Positions 1 to 6,534 of a stretch of DNA of 10,011 nt are shown piece after piece. The first letter of the stretch is position 1, and each line of letters opens with the position of its first letter. The translations under genes were made by a program, and so were the position numbers. The notes under the pieces are model-generated. The model saw nothing but the letters and a program-made list of their open reading frames with translations. It was not told the origin of the DNA and ran no database searches. The stretch is from Ileibacterium sp. (GTDB taxonomy: Bacteria > Bacillota_I > Bacilli_A > Erysipelotrichales > Erysipelotrichaceae), in NCBI GenBank assembly GCA_021443945.1, contig JABUSF010000003.1, positions 48,185 to 58,195 of the forward strand, read 5' to 3'.

Positions 1-44
1 TTTTGTTCATCCGTCGCATACATCTGCGTGTTTGAGCCATACAT
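1..44 (-). CDS. Possible 5' end of a leftward gene (partial, unidentified)
   Basis: Reading leftward from an ATG at 44-42, the frame stays open to the window edge and begins MYGSNTQMYATDEQ. An AGGA at 50-47 could be its ribosome binding site but lies only 2 bases from this ATG. A second ATG at 40-38, in another frame, has better spacing (6 bases) but gives a less natural start, MAQTRRCMRR. Only about 14 codons are visible, so no family can be named. If real, the gene is divergent from serC and shares the 45-149 region with it. It could equally be non-coding sequence. Confidence 0.3.
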   Translation of the reverse strand, partial: MYGSNTQMYATDEQ

Positions 45-123
45 TTTCCTATGAAAATCAGTTTCACAGATTGAAAAACGTTACACTGTGTGTTAAACAA
101 TTAGTTATTGTACGAAAGGAAAG

Positions 124-144
124 GGTGGGAAAACCACCAGGGTG
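124..144 (+). promoter_or_regulatory. Small hairpin abutting the serC ribosome binding site
   Basis: GGTGG (124-128) and CCACC (134-138) form a 5-bp stem around the loop GAAAA. It is followed at once by AGGGTG (139-144), which lies 5 bases before the serC ATG. The stem would leave the binding site exposed but close to structured RNA. A weak promoter candidate upstream is TTGAAA at 71-76 with TAAACA at 94-99. The -10 element is poor and I do not call it separately. Confidence 0.35.
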
Positions 145-149
145 ATTAA

Positions 150-1244
150 ATGAGCCAAAAAATTTATAACTTCTCGGCCGGTCCGGCATGCCTGCCGGAG
201 TGGGTGCTGAAAAAAGCCGCTGACGAAATGCTTGATGCCAATCAGTCTGGCATGTCTGTAATGGAGATGTCCCACCGATCTTCAGACTTCGAAAATATCC
301 TGAAAGATACCAAGGACCGTCTGAGACGTTTGATGAACATTCCTGAAGATTACGAAATTCTGTTCCTGCAGGGAGGAGGGAACCTGCAGTTTACGATGGT
401 TCCAATGAACTTCAATATTCATGGAGCAGACATCATCAACACCGGCCAGTGGACAAAGAAAGCACTGGCTGAACACAAAAAGCTTGCCGGAAAAACAACC
501 GAAGTCGCTTCTTCTGCAGCAGACAACTTTACTTATATTCCAAAGATTAAACAGGAAGATCTCAGTGAAGATTCCGACTACGTATACATCTGCGAAAACA
601 ACACCATTTACGGGACAAAATATAAGGAACTGCCGCCTCATGCGGGCAAGCGTCTGATTGCTGATCTGTCCAGCTGCATCTGCACAGAACCTGTGGATGT
701 GAGTCAGTACGATATGATTTTTGCCGGAGCTCAGAAAAACCTGGGTCCAGCCGGTGTGACCATTGTCATTCTGAAAAAGGACATGCTGGAACAGCAGAGA
801 GATGATATTCCTTCCGCTATGCTTGACTACAAAATCTACGCAGACAACGATTCCATGTACAACACACCTCCAACCTACGGCATCTATATGGTAGGCCTGA
901 CGCTTCAATGGATCGAAGAAATCGTTGGCGGACTTGAAAATATGGAAAAGATCAACAAAGAAAAAGCTGCGCTGCTGTATGACTACATCGATTCTTCCAA
1001 GCTGTATTCCAATCCTGTCAATCCGGAAGACAGATCTCTGGTGAACATTCCATTTGTCACCGGAAACGCTGATCTGGATAAGGAATTTGTAAAAGAAGCG
1101 AAAGAAGCCGGTCTGGTCAACATTAAAGGACACAGAAGCGTAGGCGGAATGAGAGCCAGCATTTACAATGCGATGCCTCTTGAAGGGGTACAGACTCTCG
1201 TTGATTTCATGAAAGATTTTGAGAAGAGGCATGCCAATGTATAA
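150..1244 (+). CDS. serC: Phosphoserine aminotransferase
   Basis: SerC is the cytosolic, PLP-dependent class V aminotransferase that converts 3-phosphohydroxypyruvate and glutamate to O-phosphoserine and 2-oxoglutarate, the second step of serine synthesis. It can also serve pyridoxal phosphate synthesis. At 364 residues it matches the usual family length (362 in E. coli). The N-terminal IYNFSAGPA motif is present, as is MSHRS (40-44). The QGGGN cofactor-phosphate loop is at 75-79, Trp101, Thr152 and Asp172 sit where cofactor contacts are expected, and the PLP lysine is Lys196 in AGAQKN. The substrate motif GHRSVGGMRASIYNA (327-341) carries both phosphate-binding arginines. The ATG at 150 is preceded by AGGGTG. 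It is the first gene of an operon, and its stop codon lies inside the start of serA, which suggests translational coupling. Confidence 0.97.
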   Translation: MSQKIYNFSAGPACLPEWVLKKAADEMLDANQSGMSVMEMSHRSSDFENILKDTKDRLRRLMNIPEDYEILFLQGGGNLQFTMVPMNFNIHGADIINTGQWTKKALAEHKKLAGKTTEVASSAADNFTYIPKIKQEDLSEDSDYVYICENNTIYGTKYKELPPHAGKRLIADLSSCICTEPVDVSQYDMIFAGAQKNLGPAGVTIVILKKDMLEQQRDDIPSAMLDYKIYADNDSMYNTPPTYGIYMVGLTLQWIEEIVGGLENMEKINKEKAALLYDYIDSSKLYSNPVNPEDRSLVNIPFVTGNADLDKEFVKEAKEAGLVNIKGHRSVGGMRASIYNAMPLEGVQTLVDFMKDFEKRHANV

Positions 1245-2400
1245 AGTTAAGCTTTACAACAATATCGCCCAGAAAGGTCTGGACACATTTACCGATAACT
1301 ATAAAGTTGCTGATGACATCGATAACGAAGATGCCATCATCGTTCGAAGCGCGAAGCTTCACAATCTGAACTACCCTGTCAGTCTGAAGGCCATTGCCCG
1401 TGCTGGCGCCGGAGTCAACAACATCGACCTGGATGCCTGCACCGACAGAGGAATTGTGGTCTTCAATACCCCAGGTGCCAATGCCAATGCGGTGAAGGAA
1501 CTTGTCATTGCCGGACTGCTTTTAGGCAGCCGCGATATCTACCACGGGATCGAATGGACAAAAACACAGACAGAGAACGAAAACCTTCCAAAAGACGTTG
1601 AAACACAGAAGAAGAAATACGCTGGTCATGAACTGGCCGGAAAAACGCTTGGTGTTGTAGGTCTTGGTGCCATTGGCAACAAAGTTGCCAACATCGCTCT
1701 TCGCCTGGATATGAAAGTTCTGGGATATGACCCATATATGTCTGTTGATGCAGCTTGGGCTCTTTCCCGCTGGGTTCAGCATAAAACAGATCTGAAAGCG
1801 CTGTTTGCAGAATCCGACTTTATTTCCCTGCATCTTCCAGAACTGGAAACAACAAGAGGAATGATTAACAAAGAATCCATCGCGTCCATGAAAGATGGGG
1901 TAAAAATTATTAACTATGCCCGCGGCGGTCTGGTCAACGAAGATGACATGCTGGAAGCTCTTGATTCCGGCAAAGTCGCTCTGTATATCACAGACTTCCC
2001 AACAGCCAAGCTGGCAGCTCATCCCCATGTCATTGGAACACCGCATCTGGGAGCTTCTACAGAAGAATCCGAAGAGAACTGTGCTGTGAAAGCCGCACAG
2101 GAAGTGATGGATTTCCTTGAAGCCGGAAACATCACCAACTCCGTGAATATGCCTAACCTGTCCATGGAAATGATGTTCCCGTACCGGGTCGGCGTCATTC
2201 ATACCAACACGCCAAAAATGCTGTCCAAAATCGCCGACATTCTCAGCCGCGACGACGCCAACATTGAAAACATGCTGAACAAGTCCAAAAAAGACATTGC
2301 TTATACCCTTCTGGATCTGACGGAAAAGCCGTCTGAAGAAGCAATCGACTTCATTCGCAATATGCCTGGCGTATCCCGCGTTTCTGTTTACTGTAAGTAA
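1237..2400 (+). CDS. serA: D-3-phosphoglycerate dehydrogenase with C-terminal ACT domain
   Basis: SerA oxidises 3-phosphoglycerate to 3-phosphohydroxypyruvate with NAD+, the first step of serine synthesis, and supplies the substrate of SerC. I place the start at ATG 1237 (MYKVKLYNN, 387 residues), 7 bases after AGAGG (1225-1229). The ATG at 1231 and a TTG at 1219 are too close to or upstream of that site. The gene overlaps serC by 8 bases. The NAD-binding GLGAIG is at 142-147, followed by Asp165 in GYDPY. The clostridial-type signature SVDAAWALSR spans 169-178. Catalytic Arg229 (NYARGG) and His270 (TPHLGAST) are present. The acidic residue expected between them is not obvious: the segment reads TDFPTAKL at 252-259. 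Residues from about 317 to 387 form an ACT domain, probably for serine feedback. The short form lacks the large intervening domain of Bacillus SerA. Confidence 0.95.
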   Translation: MYKVKLYNNIAQKGLDTFTDNYKVADDIDNEDAIIVRSAKLHNLNYPVSLKAIARAGAGVNNIDLDACTDRGIVVFNTPGANANAVKELVIAGLLLGSRDIYHGIEWTKTQTENENLPKDVETQKKKYAGHELAGKTLGVVGLGAIGNKVANIALRLDMKVLGYDPYMSVDAAWALSRWVQHKTDLKALFAESDFISLHLPELETTRGMINKESIASMKDGVKIINYARGGLVNEDDMLEALDSGKVALYITDFPTAKLAAHPHVIGTPHLGASTEESEENCAVKAAQEVMDFLEAGNITNSVNMPNLSMEMMFPYRVGVIHTNTPKMLSKIADILSRDDANIENMLNKSKKDIAYTLLDLTEKPSEEAIDFIRNMPGVSRVSVYCK

Positions 2401-2416
2401 TAATAGGAGGCCGCCT

Positions 2417-3664
2417 ATGAAGCCCGTTGTTTTTTCAGCTGCAAATATTCTCCTTCCCAAAAAGGAATATATGACTGACTGGGCCGTTGTTGCCTGTGAT
2501 CAGTTCTCTTCTGCTCCGGAATACTGGAACAGAATCGAAGAGAAAGTAGCCGGCAAGCCTTCCATGCTTCATATGATTGTTCCGGAAGCCTGGCTTCACA
2601 CCGATAAAGGCACCGCTCACCAGAGCCGCATTCCATTGATCATGGAAAAATACCTGGAAGAAGAAATCTTTGAAGAATATCTCGACTCCTACATTTATGT
2701 GGAACGAACCTTAAATTCCGGCTTAATCCGCCGGGGACTGATTGGAATGCTGGATTTGGAAGCCTATGACTTTCATAAGGGCTCCCAAGCTGCTGTCAGA
2801 GCAACCGAAGCTACGATTGAATCCAGAATTCCAGCCCGTGTTGAAGTCCGCTCTCAGGCAGCCCTGGAATTCCCGCATGTTCTTCTTCTTGCAGATGACG
2901 ATCAGGATGAACTGCTGGATGCCTTTAATGATTCCAAAAGTGCCATGCCTCTTCTGTACAGTTTTGATCTGATGGAAGACGGCGGTCATATTTCCGGCTG
3001 GCTGGTCAATGACACCCATGCCTTGGCTTTGGAAGACCGTTTAAATTCCTACATTGCCAATGTGCCTTTCAAATACGAAGATCTGAACGAGAAAAGCCTG
3101 GTCTTTGCGGTAGGAGATGGAAATCATTCTCTGGCTGCAGCGAAAGCTCTCTGGGAACAAGTCAAAACAGATCTTTCGGAAAGCGAATGGACTTCATGCC
3201 CTGCAAGATATGCTCTTGTCGAAATCGTAAACATTCATGATGCTTCGCTTCAGTTTGAACCGATTCACAGAATCCTTTTCGATACCGATGTAGACAAAAT
3301 TCTTAAGGAACTTGAATCTGTCTGCACGCAGGATGAAGGTTATCCCATTGAGTGGAAAACCAAAGATAAAAATGGAACCATCAAACTGGATCCTCAAAAA
3401 GGTGAACTGGCCTGTGCCATTCTGCAGTCCTTCCTGGATGAATGGCTGACAGTCAACAATGGAAAGATTGATTATATTCATGGAGATGCTGAAGTGAAGG
3501 CTTTGGCTGAGAGGGAAAATTCAATTGGATTCCTTCTGCCTTCCATGGATAAAAAGTCTCTGTTCAGAGGCGTGATCGCAGATGGTTCGCTGCCGCGCAA
3601 AACCTTCTCTATGGGTCATGCCAATGAAAAGCGGTATTATATCGAAGGAAAAAGAATACGATAA
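2417..3664 (+). CDS. DUF1015 family protein linked to serine synthesis
   Basis: This 415-residue soluble protein belongs to the DUF1015 family, whose genes often follow serC-serA in Bacillota. Its biochemical role is not settled. Hallmarks are VACDQFSSAPEYW near the N-terminus (25-37), RATEATIESRIPARVEVR (128-145), AVGDGNHSLAAAK (231-243), HRILFD (284-289) and the C-terminal segment PRKTFSMGHANEKRYY (393-408). The GDGNHS motif at 233-238 resembles the DGHHR motif of other DUF1015 members and of ParB/sulfiredoxin-fold serine kinases. No signal peptide or membrane segment is seen. The ATG has a perfect AGGAGG (2405-2410) with a 6-base spacer and starts 16 bases after the serA stop, so the gene is third in the operon. 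A role in phosphoserine metabolism is inferred from position and motif only. Confidence 0.88.
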   Translation: MKPVVFSAANILLPKKEYMTDWAVVACDQFSSAPEYWNRIEEKVAGKPSMLHMIVPEAWLHTDKGTAHQSRIPLIMEKYLEEEIFEEYLDSYIYVERTLNSGLIRRGLIGMLDLEAYDFHKGSQAAVRATEATIESRIPARVEVRSQAALEFPHVLLLADDDQDELLDAFNDSKSAMPLLYSFDLMEDGGHISGWLVNDTHALALEDRLNSYIANVPFKYEDLNEKSLVFAVGDGNHSLAAAKALWEQVKTDLSESEWTSCPARYALVEIVNIHDASLQFEPIHRILFDTDVDKILKELESVCTQDEGYPIEWKTKDKNGTIKLDPQKGELACAILQSFLDEWLTVNNGKIDYIHGDAEVKALAERENSIGFLLPSMDKKSLFRGVIADGSLPRKTFSMGHANEKRYYIEGKRIR

Positions 3665-3676
3665 GCTGCCAATTGC

Positions 3677-3706
3677 AAAAGGAGATGCCGCTGCATCTCC
3701 TTTTTT
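3677..3706. terminator. Bidirectional intrinsic terminator
   Basis: GGAGATGC (3681-3688) pairs perfectly with GCATCTCC (3693-3700) around the loop CGCT. AAAA on the left and TTTTTT on the right extend the stem and give a T-tract on either strand. It lies 12 bases after the DUF1015 stop and just beyond the end of the converging ABC-F gene, so it can end both transcripts. Confidence 0.9.
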
Positions 3707-3714
3707 CTTTCTCT

Positions 3715-5472
3715 TTATTTATCGCACTGTTCTTCTTTTTCAAGAAGTTCCAGATATTCCATTTCCATTTCAGAAAGCTGCTGCTCCAGCACATCCCGCT
3801 GCGAGCTGAGCTCATCAATCTGATGGAAATCTGTTGTGTTGTTCATTTCATCGTTCAGATCAGCAATCTGAGCTTCCAGTTTTTCCATCTGTTCCGGAAG
3901 TTCTTTCAATTTTCTTTTTTCCTTGGAGTTCAGACGGTTGGCCGGCTGTACTTTCCAGCTTCCCTTCTGCACTTTTTCTTTAGAGGCTTGAGTGTTTTTC
4001 GCATGTTCCCGATAGACCAGAAGGTCGGAATAGCCCCCAATGTACTGTTTCCAGGTTCCATCCTCCTGAGCAACAAACAAAAAGTCACAGATTCGGTCGA
4101 GAAAATAACGGTCATGGCTGACAGTCACGACAATTCCTGCAAAGTCGTCCAGATAGTCTTCCAGAATCTCGAGAGTAATCAAATCCAGATCGTTTGTAGG
4201 CTCGTCAAGGATGAGAACGTTTGGAGCCTGAATTAAAACCTTCAGTAAATACAATCGTCTTCTCTCGCCGCCGGAAAGGCGTTCAATGGGAAGATAATGC
4301 TGACCTTTATCAAACATGAAGCGCTCCAGCATGGAAGAAGCGGTTTCTACACCCCTGCTGCTTCGAATGACAGCCGCATCCTCCTCCAGATAGTCGATGA
4401 CACGGGTGTTTAAATCTTCAAAGCTGTAATCCTGACGGAAATAACCGATTTTTACGGTATCTCCAATTTCAAAGACACCCTGATCCGGCTGCATTTCCTG
4501 ACTGAGCAGTTTTAAAAACGTTGTTTTCCCGCATCCGTTTGGACCGATCAGACCAAGACGGTCATTTCGTTTTAAATGGTAGGAAAAGTCATGGAACAAA
4601 GGAGTGTCTCCGTAACCAAAGGCAATGTTTTTCCATTCAATGGTTTTCGATCCTAAACGGGAAGCCTGGAGACTTAAATCCAGATTCTTCTCCTGTTCCT
4701 TTTTTCTGGCACTGCGGAGTTCCTCAAAACGATCGAGGCGGGATTTGGATTTTGTCGATCTTGCCTGCACACCGGCACGAACCCATTCCAGTTCTTTGCG
4801 GTAAATATTTTCCAATTTTCTTCTGGCGGCCGCTTCCTGATCCAGCCGAGTCTGCTTTGCTTCAAGATACTGGTCGTAATTGCCCAGATGTTCATACAGA
4901 TGCCCGCGGTCCAGTTCAAAAATGCGGCTGCAGACATTTTCGAGAAAGTACCGGTCATGGGTGATCATGAGAATGGTGCGAGTTGTTCTGGACAACTCTC
5001 CTTCAAGCCATTGAATCATATCGTTGTCCAGATGGTTGGTGGGCTCATCAAGGAAGAGAATTTCAGCATCACTGATCAGAGCACAGGCCAAAGACAGTCT
5101 TCTTTTTTGACCACCGGAAAGATTGGCAATCTTCTGAGTGGAATCAGCCAGTTCCAGTCTGCTCAGGACAGACTGCAGCTCATAGTCCTCACAAGGAATA
5201 CGATTCTGTGCACTGCGGAACTGAATTTCTTCCAGAATCGTTTCTTTCTCAAATTCCGGTTCCTGTGTCATGAGATGAATGCGGGTATCTTTCTTCTGCA
5301 TTTTGGACACCGGATCATCCTTCCCTGCCAGCATTTTCAGCAGAGTGGATTTCCCGCAGCCATTTACCCCGATCAGAGCCGCTTTATCCCCTTCTTCCAG
5401 AATGAGTCTTTCATCATCCAGTATCAGTTTATCCCCATAGACTTTGTGCAGTCCGGATGCTTCAAGCATCAT
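3715..5472 (-). CDS. ABC-F family ATPase, Uup/YfmR-like
   Basis: ABC-F proteins are soluble twin-ATPase factors that bind the ribosomal E site. They act in translation quality control or, in some subgroups, antibiotic resistance. This one has 585 residues. Domain 1 has Walker A GVNGCGKST (35-43), signature LSGGQ (118-122), Walker B with DEPTNHLD (142-149) and switch His172. Domain 2 has Walker A GPNGCGKTT (310-318), signature LSGGE (399-403), DEPTNDLD (423-430) and His453. The linker between them is highly charged (about 205-262) and includes ARSTKSKSR (237-245), the tRNA-facing region. A C-terminal coiled coil (about 515-585) is typical of Uup and YfmR. The start is ATG 5472, 7 bases after AAGGAGGG (5487-5480). 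The frame is open upstream to a TTG at 5532, but that has no binding site and runs through a hairpin. A housekeeping role is more likely than resistance. Confidence 0.93.
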   Translation of the reverse strand: MMLEASGLHKVYGDKLILDDERLILEEGDKAALIGVNGCGKSTLLKMLAGKDDPVSKMQKKDTRIHLMTQEPEFEKETILEEIQFRSAQNRIPCEDYELQSVLSRLELADSTQKIANLSGGQKRRLSLACALISDAEILFLDEPTNHLDNDMIQWLEGELSRTTRTILMITHDRYFLENVCSRIFELDRGHLYEHLGNYDQYLEAKQTRLDQEAAARRKLENIYRKELEWVRAGVQARSTKSKSRLDRFEELRSARKKEQEKNLDLSLQASRLGSKTIEWKNIAFGYGDTPLFHDFSYHLKRNDRLGLIGPNGCGKTTFLKLLSQEMQPDQGVFEIGDTVKIGYFRQDYSFEDLNTRVIDYLEEDAAVIRSSRGVETASSMLERFMFDKGQHYLPIERLSGGERRRLYLLKVLIQAPNVLILDEPTNDLDLITLEILEDYLDDFAGIVVTVSHDRYFLDRICDFLFVAQEDGTWKQYIGGYSDLLVYREHAKNTQASKEKVQKGSWKVQPANRLNSKEKRKLKELPEQMEKLEAQIADLNDEMNNTTDFHQIDELSSQRDVLEQQLSEMEMEYLELLEKEEQCDK

Positions 5473-5489
5473 TGCCTGTCCCTCCTTAC

Positions 5490-5520
5490 AAAAAGAAAAA
5501 ACTGCCCAAAAGCAGTTTTT
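5490..5520 (-). terminator. Intrinsic terminator in the leader of the ABC-F gene
   Basis: On the leftward strand AAAAACTGC (5520-5512) pairs perfectly with GCAGTTTTT (5505-5497) around a 6-base loop. A run of TTTTTTCTTTTT then leads almost directly into the AAGGAGGG binding site (5487-5480) of the ABC-F gene. A terminator here either ends transcripts from the 70-residue upstream gene or attenuates the ABC-F gene itself. The spacing, 18 bases from the T-tract end to the start codon, favours attenuation, but only the structure is visible. Confidence 0.7.
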
Positions 5521-5528
5521 CAGGTGTT

Positions 5529-5609
5529 TCAATTGTACGATATACTTTTTAAAAGCTCTACACTTTCACAGTTAACTTCCTGACTGCCTCCAGACAGATC
5601 AAGATCCAT
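5529..5609 (-). CDS. Short upstream ORF in the ABC-F leader (26 residues)
   Basis: ATG at 5609-5607 opens a 26-codon frame ending with TGA at 5531-5529. It begins MDLDLSGGSQEV and ends LLKSISYN. It lies between a candidate -10 element (TATAAT at 5629-5624) and the leader terminator, and its stop is 9 bases before the first arm of that terminator. No ribosome binding site is visible. If the -10 is real, the ATG would lie within about 10 bases of the transcript start. It could be a leader peptide for translation-sensitive attenuation, or chance. I recognise no homologue. Confidence 0.3.
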   Translation of the reverse strand: MDLDLSGGSQEVNCESVELLKSISYN

Positions 5610-5659
5610 TGCAGCCGTAAAAAATTATATTCAGAACAAATCTGTTTTGATGGCTGCAA
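5609..5659. repeat. Inverted repeat flanking a candidate promoter element
   Basis: TTGCAGCC (5609-5616) and GGCTGCAA (5652-5659) are perfect 8-base inverted arms separated by 35 AT-rich bases. The interval contains TATAAT on the leftward strand (5629-5624), a perfect -10 match without a convincing -35. The repeat could be an operator around a promoter or the base of an RNA stem. There is no T-tract beside it, so it is not an intrinsic terminator. Confidence 0.4.
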
Positions 5660-5721
5660 AAACGGTCAGAGGCTTTCTAAAAATCAAATCTACTTTTAAA
5701 ACAAATTCAAAATGAACAATT

Positions 5722-5934
5722 TTAAGCTTCAGTGTTGGCGGCCATGTTCCAGATACCGTCTGTTTTGATTAAATTCAGACGCTGATCACATACCATTACT
5801 TTTGCATCGGTACCGTCAATATTCAGGATATCAATTGTATAACTCAGATTATCGTCAAAATCTTCATTATTTTCCAGATATTCTAATATTGTATTCGTAA
5901 TTTCTTTACAGTCCTTAAAATAATCCTTAGCCAT
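5722..5934 (-). CDS. Small acidic hypothetical protein (70 residues)
   Basis: This unrecognised protein starts MAKDYFKDCKEITN and ends IWNMAANTEA. ATG 5934 is chosen because AAGGGAG (5949-5943) lies 8 bases upstream. A GTG at 5943 would overlap that site. The N-terminal half looks helical and acidic (EYLENNEDFDD), and the second half alternates hydrophobic residues like a small beta sheet (SYTIDILNIDGTDAKVMV). There are two cysteines (9 and 52) and no signal peptide or membrane segment. It stands alone between the ribosomal-operon terminator and the ABC-F leader, in sequence more AT-rich than its neighbours. A good binding site and a continuous frame support a real gene. Its function is unknown. 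Confidence 0.65.
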   Translation of the reverse strand: MAKDYFKDCKEITNTILEYLENNEDFDDNLSYTIDILNIDGTDAKVMVCDQRLNLIKTDGIWNMAANTEA

Positions 5935-5943
5935 ACGATCCAC

Positions 5944-6131
5944 TCCCTTCTGTTATTAAAATTGTCTTTACAAGTATTTTACTATGAAAACTCTTATTCT
6001 CTTAGATTTGAAAGAAAATTATCTTGAAAACGAATGTAAAATATACAAGTAACTTACATATTTAATAATACTGAATTATTTTAACTCGTTCCCACTGATT
6101 TTCCTTTCAGGATGAATAAATTCTTTTCACC
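5944..6131. other. AT-rich intergenic region
   Basis: About 190 bases lie between the 70-residue gene and the rplQ terminator. No convincing -35/-10 pair for the small gene could be picked out. TAAAAT at 5981-5976 on the leftward strand is a possible -10 without a matching -35. A 22-codon ATG frame on the right-hand strand (5984-6052) has no ribosome binding site and is not called. Confidence 0.5.
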
Positions 6132-6155
6132 AAAAAAGCACCCGAAAGGGTGCTT
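6132..6155 (-). terminator. Intrinsic terminator of the alpha ribosomal operon
   Basis: On the leftward strand AAGCACCC (6155-6148) pairs with GGGTGCTT (6143-6136) around a TTTC loop, and the second arm runs on into more Ts (6135-6132). It starts 10 bases after the rplQ stop codon and closes the infA-rplQ operon. Confidence 0.9.
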
Positions 6156-6164
6156 AGGAATTTT

Positions 6165-6524
6165 TTAAACCAGTTCTACAATAGCCATTGGAGCTGCATC
6201 ACCGCGGCGGATACGGGTTTTAGTAACACGAGTGTATCCTCCAGTACGGTCTGCATATTTAGGTCCAATTTCATTGAACAGTTTCTGAAGAGCAGTAGTG
6301 CCCTCTTCGTCCACCTCAATATTGCGAACATAAGCTGCAGCCTGACGTCTAGCGTGTAAATCACCACGTTTTGCCAGAGTGATCAGGCGATCCATTACGG
6401 AGCTCAGTTCTTTGGCTTTCATTTCAGTTGTTTCCAAAGAACCATGTTCGATTAAAGAGGTTGCCATATTTCTTAACAGGGCTTTGCGGTGGTCTGCAGT
6501 ACGCCCCAGTTTACGGTTTTGCAT
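6165..6524 (-). CDS. rplQ: 50S ribosomal protein L17
   Basis: L17 is a structural protein of the large ribosomal subunit near the peptide exit tunnel. The 119-residue product aligns along its whole length with Bacillus L17 (about 120). It shows RKLGRT near the start (4-9), the highly conserved RGDLHARRQAAAY block (53-65), GGYTRV and the C-terminal RRGDAAPMAIVELV. ATG 6524 has AAGGAG (6536-6531) with a 6-base spacer, and that site overlaps the rpoA stop codon, so translation is probably coupled. It is the last gene of the operon. Confidence 0.98.
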   Translation of the reverse strand: MQNRKLGRTADHRKALLRNMATSLIEHGSLETTEMKAKELSSVMDRLITLAKRGDLHARRQAAAYVRNIEVDEEGTTALQKLFNEIGPKYADRTGGYTRVTKTRIRRGDAAPMAIVELV

Positions 6525-6534
6525 GGGTATCTCC

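Noticed and set aside
119..138. T-box-like AGGGTGG before serC
   Set aside because: The conserved T-box sequence continues as NACCGCG. Here it reads GAAAACCACC, the region is too short for a specifier stem, and no antiterminator/terminator pair follows.
282..1232. Long leftward open frame (316 codons) antisense to serC
   Set aside because: It is the mirror of a clearly coding gene. It has no recognisable motifs, and its composition (rich in Phe, His, Val and Ile) is typical of antisense shadows.
1522..2460. Long leftward open frame (312 codons) antisense to serA
   Set aside because: It is a shadow of serA with no known domain. It is notable only for its length.
3673..4236. Rightward open frame (187 codons) opposite the 3' part of the ABC-F gene
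   Set aside because: It begins inside the bidirectional terminator and is Phe-rich antisense of a coiled-coil coding region.
5473..5532. Upstream TTG start extending the ABC-F protein by 20 residues
   Set aside because: It has no ribosome binding site, the frame runs through the terminator hairpin, and the ABC-F family begins at the MMLEASGLHK region with an ideal AAGGAGGG site.
4888..5583. Rightward open frame (231 codons) opposite the ABC-F gene
   Set aside because: It lies antisense to a well-supported gene, has no motif, and its sense of reading conflicts with the leader structures.
5984..6052. 22-codon rightward ORF starting MKTLILLDLK
   Set aside because: It has no ribosome binding site and no promoter, and its length is expected by chance in AT-rich DNA.
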